This document shows, one piece after another, positions 42,995 through 55,114 of a stretch of DNA of 64,000 nt; position 1 is the stretch's first letter; the number at the start of each line of letters is the position of its first letter. Source of the stretch: an uncultured Bacilli bacterium (GTDB lineage Bacteria; Bacillota_I; Bacilli_A; RF39; UBA660). The stretch is taken from positions 33,214 to 97,213 of the forward strand of contig CAKOLN010000003.1 in NCBI GenBank assembly GCA_934096075.1, given 5' to 3'. A program made the translations under genes and the position numbers. Under the pieces are notes generated by a model that was given only the letters and a program-made list of their open reading frames with translations, had not been told where the DNA came from and ran no database searches.

Positions 42995-43522
42995 ATGAAA
43001 TTAAATATTGGTGATACAATTAAAATACATTGCTATAAACATAATGGACTAATATATAAAACTTGGGATAAAGCAATTGTACTTGACATAAAGAAAGATT
43101 TTATAGTATTAGGAAATAATAATGTTTTAGTAACCAAAAAAGATGGTAGAAGTTGGCATACTAAAGAACCGGCAATCATGTTTTTCTATAAAAATAGGTG
43201 GTTTAATATAATTGCTCAATTAAAAAGAACTGGACTATTTTATTACTGTAATATAGCAAGTCCTTATGTTATTGACAATGGTGTTATAAAATATATTGAT
43301 TATGATTTGGATTTAAGAGTATTTCCAGATGGAGCTTTTAGAGTATTAGATAGAAATGAGTATAATTATCATAGAAGGTTAATGAAATATCCATATGAAA
43401 TTAATACTATAATAAGATATGAATTGACATCATTGATAGATTTAAAAAGAAAAGGATTAGGACCATTTGATTCGAAGATGATTAATTACTATTATAAAAT
43501 TTATCAAAAAATAAATAAATAA
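42995..43522 (+). CDS. DUF402 / nucleoside tri-diphosphate phosphatase-like protein
   Basis: 175 residues, the usual size of the YgaC/SA1684 (Ntdp) group. Beta-barrel-like DUF402 fold: GDTIKIHCYKHNGLIYKTWD near the start, PAIMFFYKNRWFNIIAQL, then FYYCNIASP and YIDYDLDLRVFPDGA, the acidic metal-binding region, followed by a long C-terminal helix. Related staphylococcal protein hydrolyses nucleoside tri- and diphosphates; the activity here is inferred. Cytoplasmic, monocistronic. Confidence 0.85.
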   Translation: MKLNIGDTIKIHCYKHNGLIYKTWDKAIVLDIKKDFIVLGNNNVLVTKKDGRSWHTKEPAIMFFYKNRWFNIIAQLKRTGLFYYCNIASPYVIDNGVIKYIDYDLDLRVFPDGAFRVLDRNEYNYHRRLMKYPYEINTIIRYELTSLIDLKRKGLGPFDSKMINYYYKIYQKINK

Positions 43523-43582
43523 TGGTAATTTTTTTCTACTTAACACATATTATAAAATATAGTAAAAAAAATAAAAAAAAGC

Positions 43583-43611
43583 TTGCATTACTACAAAAAA
43601 AGTGGTAAATT
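43583..43611 (+). promoter_or_regulatory. rRNA promoter P1
   Basis: TTGCAT (43583-43588), 17-base spacer, TAAATT (43606-43611), with TGG before the -10. A-tract upstream. Confidence 0.8.
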
Positions 43612-43693
43612 ATTAATCGTTGCTGAAACGAAAGGTAATTATATATATCAAATAATGCAATAACAAAAAAATAAAAAAAAATAAAAAAAAGTA

Positions 43694-43722
43694 TTGCATT
43701 ATGTTAAAAAGAGTGGTATATT
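43694..43722 (+). promoter_or_regulatory. rRNA promoter P2
   Basis: TTGCAT (43694-43699), 17-base spacer, TATATT (43717-43722), with TGG before the -10. It is a near-duplicate of P1 (same -35, same AGTGG before the -10). Confidence 0.85.
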
Positions 43723-43795
43723 AATACCCGTTAGTTGCGAAAAGCGACAGCAAAACTTAGAAATGAAAAAATGTTAAAAAAAATAAAAAAATATG

Positions 43796-43824
43796 TTGAC
43801 ATTTAATTCTGAGTTTGATATATT
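43796..43824 (+). promoter_or_regulatory. rRNA promoter P3
   Basis: Consensus TTGACA (43796-43801), 17-base spacer, TATATT (43819-43824). Closest to the 16S gene. Confidence 0.88.
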
Positions 43825-43855
43825 ATATAAGCAACCAAGAAAAACAAGAAGTAAA

Positions 43856-43880
43856 TGATCTTTGAAAACTGAGTAAAATG
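43856..43880 (+). promoter_or_regulatory. boxA-like site and 5' arm of 16S processing stem
   Basis: TGATCTTTGAAAACT (43856-43870) resembles the boxA antitermination site. GAGTAAAATG (43871-43880) is complementary to CATTTTACTC (45603-45612) beyond the 16S 3' end, forming the expected RNase III stem. Confidence 0.75.
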
Positions 43881-43938
43881 AAATGAGTTTTATAGTTAGG
43901 ATTTAAACAAAATCAATTCCGAAAATCGAATAGATTTT

Positions 43939-45511
<1,573 letters not shown>

Positions 45512-45792
45512 ATGGAGTAATAACTAGTAGAAAAAAGAACCGTAAATATCATTCGGGGTTTGCTTAATTGAAACATGATATATTATAAACTAACATAAAA
45601 CACATTTTACTCGGCTTTGAGAGATTATTTCTCTCAATATTGTATTTAATTATACGATAATTGTTCTTTGAAAACTTGATAATGTGATGTTCATATTGTT
45701 CTTACGAGCAACAATATGAATGCTTAATTTTTTGGTAATTTATTTAAAGATAAATATTAAGAAATAGCTCATCAAATTAGGATATATAAAGT
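45512..45792 (+). other. 16S-23S spacer without tRNA genes
   Basis: 281 bases. Holds the 3' arm of the 16S processing stem (45603-45612), a second boxA-like TTGTTCTTTGAAAACT (45661-45676) and GATAATGTGAT (45678-45688), which pairs with ATCACATTATC (48731-48741) beyond 23S. No tRNA cloverleaf is seen. Confidence 0.8.
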
Positions 45793-48711
<2,919 letters not shown>

Positions 48712-48741
48712 ATTTAATTTGATGTTTTTAATCACATTATC

Positions 48742-48770
48742 TTGTTTTGAGAGAACAATTATGGTATAAT
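48742..48770 (+). promoter_or_regulatory. Dedicated promoter for 5S rRNA
   Basis: TTGTTT (48742-48747), 17-base spacer, TATAAT (48765-48770) with TGG before it. The predicted transcription start, 6-7 bases on, coincides with the 5' end of 5S. Confidence 0.75.
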
Positions 48771-48776
48771 CATTTT

Positions 48777-48880
48777 ATTGGTGACGATAGCAAAGTGGAT
48801 ACACCTGTTCCCATCTCGAACACAGAAGTTAAGCACTTTAACGGCGAAGATAGTGTAAGCGAAAATAGCAAGTTGCCAAT
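48777..48880 (+). rRNA. rrf: 5S ribosomal RNA, short form
   Basis: About 104 bases, short compared with the common 115-120. Terminal helix ATTGG (48777-48781) pairs with CCAAT (48876-48880). The conserved loop segment CCCATCTCGAACACAGAAGTTAAGC is present (as CCCATCTCGAAC and AGAAGTTAAGC). Eight T directly follow the terminal helix, which could serve as the terminator. Confidence 0.9.
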
Positions 48881-48901
48881 ATTTTTTTTGCAATAAAATA
48901 C

Positions 48902-48930
48902 TTGAAATGTTTTAACAAATATTGTATAAT
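48902..48930 (+). promoter_or_regulatory. Promoter of tRNA-His
   Basis: TTGAAA (48902-48907), 17-base spacer, TATAAT (48925-48930); tRNA begins 12 bases later. Confidence 0.82.
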
Positions 48931-48941
48931 CATATCTACAT

Positions 48942-49018
48942 GGCGGTATTGGTGAAGTGGTTAACACACCAGATTGTGGCTCTGGCATGCAAGGGTTCGA
49001 CTCCCTTATACCGCCCCA
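48942..49018 (+). tRNA. tRNA-His (anticodon GTG)
   Basis: 77 bases. Eight-bp acceptor GGCGGTAT/ATACCGCC includes the extra G at position -1 (48942) opposite C73 that marks tRNA-His. The anticodon loop ATTGTGG carries GTG, and the T arm is AAGGGTTCGACTCCCTT. CCA is encoded (49016-49018). Only tRNA found in the window. Confidence 0.95.
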
Positions 49019-49027
49019 TTAAAAAAT

Positions 49028-49050
49028 AACACTTGATAAAGTGTTTTTTT
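49028..49050 (+). terminator. Intrinsic terminator after tRNA-His
   Basis: AACACTT (49028-49034), GATA loop, AAGTGTT (49039-49045), then T run. Confidence 0.9.
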
Positions 49051-49051
49051 A

Positions 49052-49080
49052 TTTACTACAAATAACAAATATGCTAATAT
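49052..49080 (+). promoter_or_regulatory. Promoter of the duplicated-domain surface protein
   Basis: TTTACT (49052-49057), 17-base spacer, TAATAT (49075-49080) with TGC before it. Confidence 0.6.
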
Positions 49081-49097
49081 TAAAGTGGTGATTATTA

Positions 49098-50069
49098 ATG
49101 ATGAAAAATAAAATTTGTGTTGTTCTAGGAACAATAATTACAATATTAGTTATTACTCTAATAATAGATTTAATAAGTATTAAAATGACATCTATGCCTT
49201 TAATTATATTGAAGGAAGAAGACGGTGTGGATAAAGTATATTATGGAATATTGTATAATACCTATGATTGTTCTTTAAATAAAAAAGTAACAATAAAACT
49301 AAAAATGACTAAATATTCTTGTCCTGTTAAAACATCAAATACTTACATAATAGAAGATGAATCTAAACTTATAAATAATTTTACTTGTAATGAAGTACTA
49401 GATGAAATATACAAAGATAATGATTATTCTTATAATTTAACATGTGAAAAAGCAAGTTATATACAAGTAAAATATAGTGATGGACTTAAAATGAACATAA
49501 AAGATGCTCTAAAAAATGGCAAGATAAATATAGAAGATTTAAAAACATATAACATTGAATTTGTTAAGGTACCACTAAATAAAAATGAACAGTATCTGCC
49601 AACTGAACCAATTCTTCCTAGTGAGCCGACAACACCTGAAACACCAGTAATACCAATAACACCGGATATTCCTAATTCATCAACTGGAAACAATGAACCT
49701 GACAGTGCATCCACACCAACAATACCAACGAATCCAACTGAACCTAGTACACCTTCATCAGATAAAAATGATACAGTAATTGTTAATCCTGGAATAAAAA
49801 AAGATAACTTAAAAAATCCTACTACTTCCGCCAAATCAATTGAAGTTATAGATAAATCAACAGGAAAATATTGTGCAGAAGCAATTGAATATTTTTATCA
49901 AAATTATTATTTTAGTTGTATTAAAAGTAATTATGTATATGTAAAAATAAATGGTAAAGAATATTTACTAAAAGATGCATTAAAAAATGGTATCGTTACA
50001 ATGAAAGAGTTAGAAGATGCAGGATACAAATTTAGAAAAAATAACAATATGAACTTTGCAGACAGATAA
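49098..50069 (+). CDS. Membrane-anchored protein with two related Cys domains and Pro/Thr linker
   Basis: 323 residues; family not recognised. N-terminal signal anchor (about residues 5-28), an extracellular domain with two or three Cys ending in the motif KYSDGLKMNIKDALKNGKIN, a linker of about 65 residues rich in Pro, Thr and Ser (EPILPSEPTTPETPV), and a second domain ending in KINGKEYLLKDALKNGIV. The shared VK-x-DALKNG-x-ITMKELE-type segment shows the two domains are copies. Extracellular, stalk-like layout. ATG ATG start with GGTGAT upstream. It lies at the edge of the accessory patch behind the rRNA operon. Confidence 0.75.
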   Translation: MMKNKICVVLGTIITILVITLIIDLISIKMTSMPLIILKEEDGVDKVYYGILYNTYDCSLNKKVTIKLKMTKYSCPVKTSNTYIIEDESKLINNFTCNEVLDEIYKDNDYSYNLTCEKASYIQVKYSDGLKMNIKDALKNGKINIEDLKTYNIEFVKVPLNKNEQYLPTEPILPSEPTTPETPVIPITPDIPNSSTGNNEPDSASTPTIPTNPTEPSTPSSDKNDTVIVNPGIKKDNLKNPTTSAKSIEVIDKSTGKYCAEAIEYFYQNYYFSCIKSNYVYVKINGKEYLLKDALKNGIVTMKELEDAGYKFRKNNNMNFADR

Positions 50070-50092
50070 AATACTAGAAATAGTATTTTTTT
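50068..50092 (+). terminator. Intrinsic terminator after the duplicated-domain gene
   Basis: AAAATACTA (50068-50076), loop GAAA, TAGTATTTT (50081-50089), T tail. Confidence 0.88.
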
Positions 50093-50095
50093 AAA

Positions 50096-50124
50096 TTGAT
50101 GAAGCAGACATGTCATGTTATACT
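50096..50124 (+). promoter_or_regulatory. Promoter upstream of the helicase fragment
   Basis: TTGATG (50096-50101), 17-base spacer, TATACT (50119-50124) with TGT before it (extended -10). A good promoter in front of a broken gene. Confidence 0.65.
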
Positions 50125-50140
50125 TAAATCAAAGTAGGTG

Positions 50141-50563
50141 ATGATAATTGATACTAAAGTAAAATACCTGGTAGAAAGAAAACATATCGATCCTTCAAAG
50201 ATAGTTGTTATTTCTTATACAAACAAAGCAACTGATGAATTAGAAGACAGAATAAAATATAAAAAGTGTCCTAATGCTTACATAGAAGCAATGAGCGTTC
50301 ATAAATCAAAAGGATTAGGAGCAGACCAAGTTATTATTTTAAATGTTACTAATAAAAATTTTCCTGAAGAAGCAAGAAAAACATTTTGGATTAAAAATCT
50401 TTTTGATGATCATGAATTTGTAGAGGAATTTCCGGATGCAGAGGAAAGAAGAGTATTTTATGTAGCATTAACTAGAACAAAAAAAGATGTATATTTATTA
50501 ACACCAAGGGAAAAATCTAAAAAATCTCCGTTTGTTAGGGAATTGCTGGAAAGTGAAATATAA
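50141..50563 (+). pseudogene. Internally deleted UvrD/HelD-type helicase remnant
   Basis: About 140 codons (141 if the GTG at 50138 is used). It begins just after where Walker A would be (KVKYLVERKHID, then motif Ia VISYTNKATDELEDRI), then runs directly into motif V (MSVHKSKGLGADQVIIL) and motif VI (ERRVFYVALTRTKKDVYLL). Motifs I, II, III and IV are gone, so it cannot be a working superfamily 1 helicase. The frame is intact across the junction. The usual RBS is poor (AGGTG touches the start). The junction falls at an HK dipeptide that motif Ib (FHK) and motif V (VHK) share, suggesting a deletion between them. A retained small domain with a new role is less likely. Confidence 0.75.
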
Positions 50564-50620
50564 ATAAAGAATATCGATTTAACACCACAAAAATCACTAT
50601 TAACAAGATATTCACATTAA

Positions 50621-50643
50621 CTTAAAAAATTGGATTTTTTAAG
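50621..50643 (+). repeat. AT-rich perfect inverted repeat
   Basis: CTTAAAAAAT, TGG loop, ATTTTTTAAG: a 10-bp perfect hairpin with no T tail, between the helicase remnant and the next terminator. Role unknown. Confidence 0.6.
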
Positions 50644-50656
50644 AATATATAATTAC

Positions 50657-50684
50657 AAAGGGTTATTAAATATAACTCTTTTTT
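50657..50684 (+). terminator. Intrinsic terminator before the lysis cassette
   Basis: AAAGGGTTAT (50657-50666) with ATAACTCTTT (50672-50681), one G-U pair, then T run. Confidence 0.8.
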
Positions 50685-50734
50685 AGTCCATTCCATTTAT
50701 TAACAAAGTCATAAAATATATTGGAGGTACAAAA

Positions 50735-51067
50735 ATGTTAAATATGACCTTATTAAAAAATGTCTTAATAATAGCAATGGCTAGTAGTATAATATCTACT
50801 GCATTAACTCAACAATTAAAAGAATCATTAAAATGCAAAGAAAAAGGTAAATTACCAATAAAATGTTTTTTAATATCTATGATAATAGGAACAATGTTTA
50901 GTCTTACTTTTTCAGATATAAATATAAAATATGCTTTATGGGTAGGACTTATAAGTTTTATAGGTGCGGATGCAATCTACAAAGCATTTGAAGACAAAAT
51001 ATTTAAAAGTTTTAGTTCGATAGAAAATGCGATTTATATAGAAAGGAAGGATAAAAAAGATGTTTAG
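50735..51067 (+). CDS. Putative phage-type holin
   Basis: 110 residues with two or three membrane segments (LLKNVLIIAMASSIISTAL; CFLISMIIGTMFSLTF; YALWVGLISFIGADAIY) and a charged C-terminus (ERKDKKDV), the layout of small phage holins. I recall similar ALWVGLxSFxGAD proteins in phages, but the family name is not certain. It overlaps the next gene, an M23 endopeptidase without signal peptide, by 8 bases, which is the normal holin-endolysin order. RBS GGAGG 8 bases before ATG. No other phage genes nearby. Confidence 0.7.
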   Translation: MLNMTLLKNVLIIAMASSIISTALTQQLKESLKCKEKGKLPIKCFLISMIIGTMFSLTFSDINIKYALWVGLISFIGADAIYKAFEDKIFKSFSSIENAIYIERKDKKDV

Positions 51068-51710
51068 ATATCCAGTTAATTATATTGCTATCACTCAATA
51101 TTTTAAAAGTGGAGTCCACAATGGTTTGGATTTGGGATGGAATTCTAATTATTATGGAAAAGAACAGCCTATATATGCGTCAGCTTCAGGAACTATTATT
51201 GAATTAAAAAATGATTATACAACTACAGATTCAACCGGTTCTTCATACGGAAATTATGTAAAAATAAAGCATGATAATAATCTATTCACACTTTATGCAC
51301 ATTTAAAAACAAATAGTATTCCTTATAAAATTGGTGATACAGTTAAACAAGGAACTCAAATAGGAATAATGGGAAATACAGGAAGAAGTAATGGAAATCA
51401 CTTGCACTTTGAAATATTTGAAGGAACAACAAAAGTAAATCCATTAAATTTAACTTATGTTTACAGCGATCAGATAATTTCAAAAAATTTAGATGCAACG
51501 GAAGGATTACTATATTACATTCCTGAAACACCGAAAGCTGATAAGGAATTACAAGAACTCCAAGACAAAATAAATTTGCAATTAAAAGAAATTGAATCAC
51601 TAAAAAACGAAATAAATGAACTAAAACAAAATAAATTCGAATATACAATAACCAAAACAAGTTTATATAAAATAAATCTATATGAAGGTGAAATATTAAT
51701 AGTAAAATAA
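51060..51710 (+). CDS. M23 endopeptidase, endolysin-like
   Basis: 216 residues. The M23 domain occupies about residues 1-140 and has the full active site: VHNGLDLGW, LYAHLKT, and GNHLHFEIFEG. Then a coiled coil (KELQELQDKINLQLKEIESL onward, about 160-200) and a short C-terminal strand. No signal peptide, so it would act outside only after holin-mediated or lytic release, unlike the two other M23 proteins in this window. It would cut peptidoglycan crosslinks. It is coupled to the holin by overlap (start at 51060, holin stop at 51067). Confidence 0.85.
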   Translation: MFRYPVNYIAITQYFKSGVHNGLDLGWNSNYYGKEQPIYASASGTIIELKNDYTTTDSTGSSYGNYVKIKHDNNLFTLYAHLKTNSIPYKIGDTVKQGTQIGIMGNTGRSNGNHLHFEIFEGTTKVNPLNLTYVYSDQIISKNLDATEGLLYYIPETPKADKELQELQDKINLQLKEIESLKNEINELKQNKFEYTITKTSLYKINLYEGEILIVK

Positions 51711-51731
51711 AAATTAAATTTCTTTCATCCC

Positions 51732-51760
51732 TTTAAAAAAACAAAATATCCTGGTATAAT
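51732..51760 (+). promoter_or_regulatory. Promoter of the thioredoxin-like gene
   Basis: TTTAAA (51732-51737), 17-base spacer, TATAAT (51755-51760) with TGG before it. Confidence 0.65.
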
Positions 51761-51787
51761 TATTACATAATAGAAAAGGGGAATAAA

Positions 51788-52591
51788 ATGAAAAGAATTA
51801 TTATTTATATACTTTTAATTATATCATTCACATCTCTTGGTATAATAGGATTAAAAAACCAGCCAATAGATTTACCAGAAAAAGAATTATTAAATAAAGA
51901 GCTATATTTATTTAATACAAAAACAGGTAATTATGAAATATTAAAAATAACAAGTGATAAATTTGAATATACTGGAGAATCTTTAGATTTAAATAATTGC
52001 AAAAAATATGAATATAACTCTGGAACAGGTATACTTAAATTAGATTGTAATAAAGCAATTAGAATTGTTGGCAAGGTGGGAAATTCATATGTTTTCAAAG
52101 TTAATAACAATAATGTTTTTCTCTACTTTACAAAATCTGACAGTTATAATGGTGAATTTCAAAGAACATTTAATACTACTAAGGAAAATTATGTAACTGA
52201 AGGTATAACAAAAATTACGCCATTATCATTAGATTATAATACATTAATTCAAACTTTATCTTCTAATGAAATAAAATACATATATATAAAATCAAATGAC
52301 TGCTCTGAAATTTGTGATATATATAATAATATTTATTCTTCTAGTAATATGGGAAATAAGTATTATTTAGAACTAAATACACTAACAGTCGAAAATTTAA
52401 TTAATTTAGAAAATATTAATAAACCATTTAGAGATTTACTGACTGGAACAATAAAATATCCTTTAATAATAGAAGTTCAAAATAACAATATTATAAGAAA
52501 TTTTGAAGTGAAAGTTGATGGATTAGATTTTAGTAATTACATAAATTTAGATGAAGAAAAGGAGATATCAAATGAACAAAATAAGCAATAA
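51788..52591 (+). CDS. Membrane-anchored protein with thioredoxin-like C-terminus
   Basis: 267 residues. N-terminal signal anchor (KRIIIYILLIISFTSLGIIG), a beta-rich region (about residues 30-145; NTKTGNYEILKITSDKFEY), then a segment that looks like a thioredoxin fold: IKYIYIKSNDCSEICDIYNN (a Cys-x3-Cys where CxxC is usual) and later KYPLIIEVQNNNI, with a proline in the cis-Pro position. This is an inference from the strand and motif order. Extracellular. It ends 20 bases inside the phosphoketolase gene, with RBS AAGGAG for that gene in its last codons. Confidence 0.65.
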   Translation: MKRIIIYILLIISFTSLGIIGLKNQPIDLPEKELLNKELYLFNTKTGNYEILKITSDKFEYTGESLDLNNCKKYEYNSGTGILKLDCNKAIRIVGKVGNSYVFKVNNNNVFLYFTKSDSYNGEFQRTFNTTKENYVTEGITKITPLSLDYNTLIQTLSSNEIKYIYIKSNDCSEICDIYNNIYSSSNMGNKYYLELNTLTVENLINLENINKPFRDLLTGTIKYPLIIEVQNNNIIRNFEVKVDGLDFSNYINLDEEKEISNEQNKQ

Positions 52592-54902
52592 AGAACTAGT
52601 AATAATAGATAAATATTTTAGATTAGCAAATTATCTTTCAGTTGGACAACTATACTTATTAGATAATCCATTGCTAAGAAGAAAACTTGAACTTAAAGAT
52701 ATAAAACCACATGTTGTTGGACACTGGGGAACCGCTCCTGGACAAAACTTCATATACTTGCATTTAAATAGAATGATAAAAAAATATAACTTGAATATGA
52801 TCTACATATCTGGACCAGGTCATGGTGGAGAAGCCATGATTGCGAACACTTTTATAGAAGGTTCTTATACAAAAATATATAATAATATAACAAATGATGA
52901 AGAAGGATTAAAAAAATTGTTTAAACAATTCTCTTTTCCAGGTGGTGTATCTTCACATGTTGCACCTGAGACACCAGGAAGTATTAACGAAGGCGGAGAA
53001 CTTGGTTATAGTTTAAGTCATGCTTATGGAGCAGTATTAGATAATCCAACATTAATCGCCGCCTGTGTAATAGGAGATGGAGAAGCCGAAACAGGTCCAC
53101 TTCAAGCAAGTTGGCAACTTAACAAAATAATAAATCCAAAAAAAGATGGAATAGTTTTGCCTATCTTACATTTAAATGGTTATAAAATTGCAAACCCAAC
53201 AATATTATCTAGAATACCTGAAGATGAATTAATTTCATACTTCAAAGGACTAGGTTACAAACCATATATAGTTGAAGGTAATGATGAAAAGAAAATGCAC
53301 ATAAAAATGGCTTCTACTATGGAAGAAGTAATAACTTATATAAATAAAATAAAAAAAGCATCACAAAATACAGACTTCAGACCATTCTATCCAATAATAA
53401 TCTTAAGAACACCAAAAGGATGGACTGGACCAAAAGAAGTAGAGGGTTCATTTAAATCACATCAAATCCCTTTAATAGTAGATGCCGAACATCCAGATAA
53501 TGTTAGTTTATTAGAAAAATGGATGAAAAAATATAAACCAGAAGAATTATTTAATGAAGATGGAAGTATAAAAGAAGAAATAACAAACTATGCTCCACCA
53601 CTAGATAAATGCATGGGACTAAATCCTAATACAAATGGTGGCTTATTACTAAAAGAATTAAAAACACCAAATCTAAAAAAATATGGAGTAAAAATAAAAA
53701 CACCAGGTTGCATAGAAAAAGAAGACATGAGAGAACTTGGTAAATACATTAGAGATTTAATAAAATTAAATGAAAAAAATAATAACTTTAGAATATTTGG
53801 ACCAGATGAAGCCTTATCAAATAGACTTAATTATGTATTTGATGTAACTAATAAAAAATGGGGTACTAAAATAATTAAACAAGATGAATTATTAAACAGA
53901 AATGGTATGGTTATAGATGGAGTGCTATCTGAACATGCCTGTGAAGGAATGCTAGAAGGCTACTTATTAACAGGAAGGCATGGTTTCTTTCATTCATATG
54001 AAGCATTTATAAGAATAGTTGATTCAATGACAAGCCAACATGCAAAATGGTTAAAAGTTACAAGTGAATTACCATGGAGAAAACCAATAAGTTCATTAAA
54101 CTACATACTTACAAGTCATGTATGGCAACAAGATCATAATGGTTATACACATCAAAATCCCGGATTTATCAACCACATATTAACAAAAAAAGCTGAAATA
54201 TCAAGAATATACTTACCATTTGACTCAAACTCACTAATATCAACATTTGACCATGTAATAAAAACAAAAAATTACATAAATGTTATCATCGCATCAAAAC
54301 ATATGAGACCACAATGGTTAAACATGGAAGATGCAATTCAACATTGTGAAAAAGGTTTAGACATTTGGGAGTGGGCAAGTACAAATAGTGGTAAAAATCC
54401 GGATATAGTCCTAGCATGCGCAGGAGACACACCAACTTTAGAAACATTGGCCGCAACAACAATACTAAAAGAACACTTGCCTAGCCTTAAAATAAGAGTC
54501 GTAAATGTTGTAGACCTAATGAAACTTGAATCAAATAAAAAACATCCACACGGATTAACAGATTCTGAGTATAACAAAATATTTACCACAAACAAACCAA
54601 TCATATTCACATTCCATGGTTATCCAAATGTAATACATGAATTAACTTATAATCGCACAAACAGAGAAATTCATGTAAGAGGTTACAATGAAGAAGGTAC
54701 AATAACAACACCATTCGACATGAGAGTTCAAAATAAAATAGATAGATACCACATAGTATTAGATGTCTTAAAATATGTACCAGGTTTATCTAAAGAAAAA
54801 GAACTTAAAAATTACTGTAATAAAATGTTAGAAAAACATAACTCATACATTAGAGAATATGGAAAAGATATTGAAGAGGTATCAAATTGGAAATGGAAAT
54901 AA
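52572..54902 (+). CDS. xfp: Xylulose-5-phosphate/fructose-6-phosphate phosphoketolase
   Basis: 776 residues, near the usual 790-825. Uses thiamine diphosphate to cleave xylulose-5-phosphate (or fructose-6-phosphate) with phosphate to acetyl-phosphate plus a triose- or tetrose-phosphate. GHWGTAPGQNFIYLHLNR, GPGHGGEAM, SHVAPETPGSINEGGELGY, GDGEAETGPL and YEAFIRIVDSM are diagnostic. ATG 52572 was chosen with AAGGAG (52558-52563); the in-frame ATG at 52551 precedes this RBS. Acetate kinase is not adjacent. Cytoplasmic; part of fermentative metabolism. Confidence 0.96.
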   Translation: MNKISNKELVIIDKYFRLANYLSVGQLYLLDNPLLRRKLELKDIKPHVVGHWGTAPGQNFIYLHLNRMIKKYNLNMIYISGPGHGGEAMIANTFIEGSYTKIYNNITNDEEGLKKLFKQFSFPGGVSSHVAPETPGSINEGGELGYSLSHAYGAVLDNPTLIAACVIGDGEAETGPLQASWQLNKIINPKKDGIVLPILHLNGYKIANPTILSRIPEDELISYFKGLGYKPYIVEGNDEKKMHIKMASTMEEVITYINKIKKASQNTDFRPFYPIIILRTPKGWTGPKEVEGSFKSHQIPLIVDAEHPDNVSLLEKWMKKYKPEELFNEDGSIKEEITNYAPPLDKCMGLNPNTNGGLLLKELKTPNLKKYGVKIKTPGCIEKEDMRELGKYIRDLIKLNEKNNNFRIFGPDEALSNRLNYVFDVTNKKWGTKIIKQDELLNRNGMVIDGVLSEHACEGMLEGYLLTGRHGFFHSYEAFIRIVDSMTSQHAKWLKVTSELPWRKPISSLNYILTSHVWQQDHNGYTHQNPGFINHILTKKAEISRIYLPFDSNSLISTFDHVIKTKNYINVIIASKHMRPQWLNMEDAIQHCEKGLDIWEWASTNSGKNPDIVLACAGDTPTLETLAATTILKEHLPSLKIRVVNVVDLMKLESNKKHPHGLTDSEYNKIFTTNKPIIFTFHGYPNVIHELTYNRTNREIHVRGYNEEGTITTPFDMRVQNKIDRYHIVLDVLKYVPGLSKEKELKNYCNKMLEKHNSYIREYGKDIEEVSNWKWK

Positions 54903-55050
54903 ACTATTTAATTAAACAAAAAATAAAGAGTAACATCTAATATACTAGGAATACTAAAAATTCCTAATATAAAATTTAATTAAAAATTTGTATTTCCTCC
55001 TAAAAATCGTTTAATAGACTATACTGGTCTCAAATATATAAATTAATAAA

Positions 55051-55077
55051 AGCTACTTAACAAAAGTAGTTTTTTTT
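55051..55077 (+). terminator. Intrinsic terminator downstream of xfp
   Basis: AGCTACTT (55051-55058), loop AACAA, AAGTAGTT (55064-55071) with one G-U pair, T run. An AGGAAT/ATTCCT hairpin without T tail lies earlier in the same gap (about 54945-54963). Confidence 0.82.
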
Positions 55078-55089
55078 ACACCAAGTTTA

Positions 55090-55098
55090 TGATAAAAT
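55090..55098 (+). promoter_or_regulatory. Extended -10 promoter of the nuclease-calcium operon
   Basis: TG, A, TAAAAT (55093-55098), 17 bases before ATG; -35 weak. Confidence 0.5.
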
Positions 55099-55114
55099 TA
55101 TAAAGAGGATAGTT

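Larger units (their letters stand above)
43523..43938 (+). other. Gene-free rRNA promoter and leader region
   Basis: 416 bases without a coding gene. It carries three promoters, each with A-tracts directly upstream (strings such as AAAAAAATAAAAAAAA), two small hairpins (CGTT/AACG near 43619; GTTGC/GCGAC at 43735-43749), a boxA-like antitermination site and the 5' arm of the 16S processing stem. Confidence 0.8.

Noticed and set aside
43560..43800. A-rich repeats upstream of rRNA as a CRISPR array or origin
   Set aside because: The repeats are simple A-tracts next to promoters, with no regular spacer structure and no DnaA-box cluster.
45512..45792. tRNA-Ile or tRNA-Ala in the 16S-23S spacer
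   Set aside because: No cloverleaf or GGTTCGAATCC-like T arm found in the spacer.
50735..51710. Complete prophage
   Set aside because: Only a holin-like and an endolysin-like gene are present; housekeeping genes surround them within 3 kb on each side.
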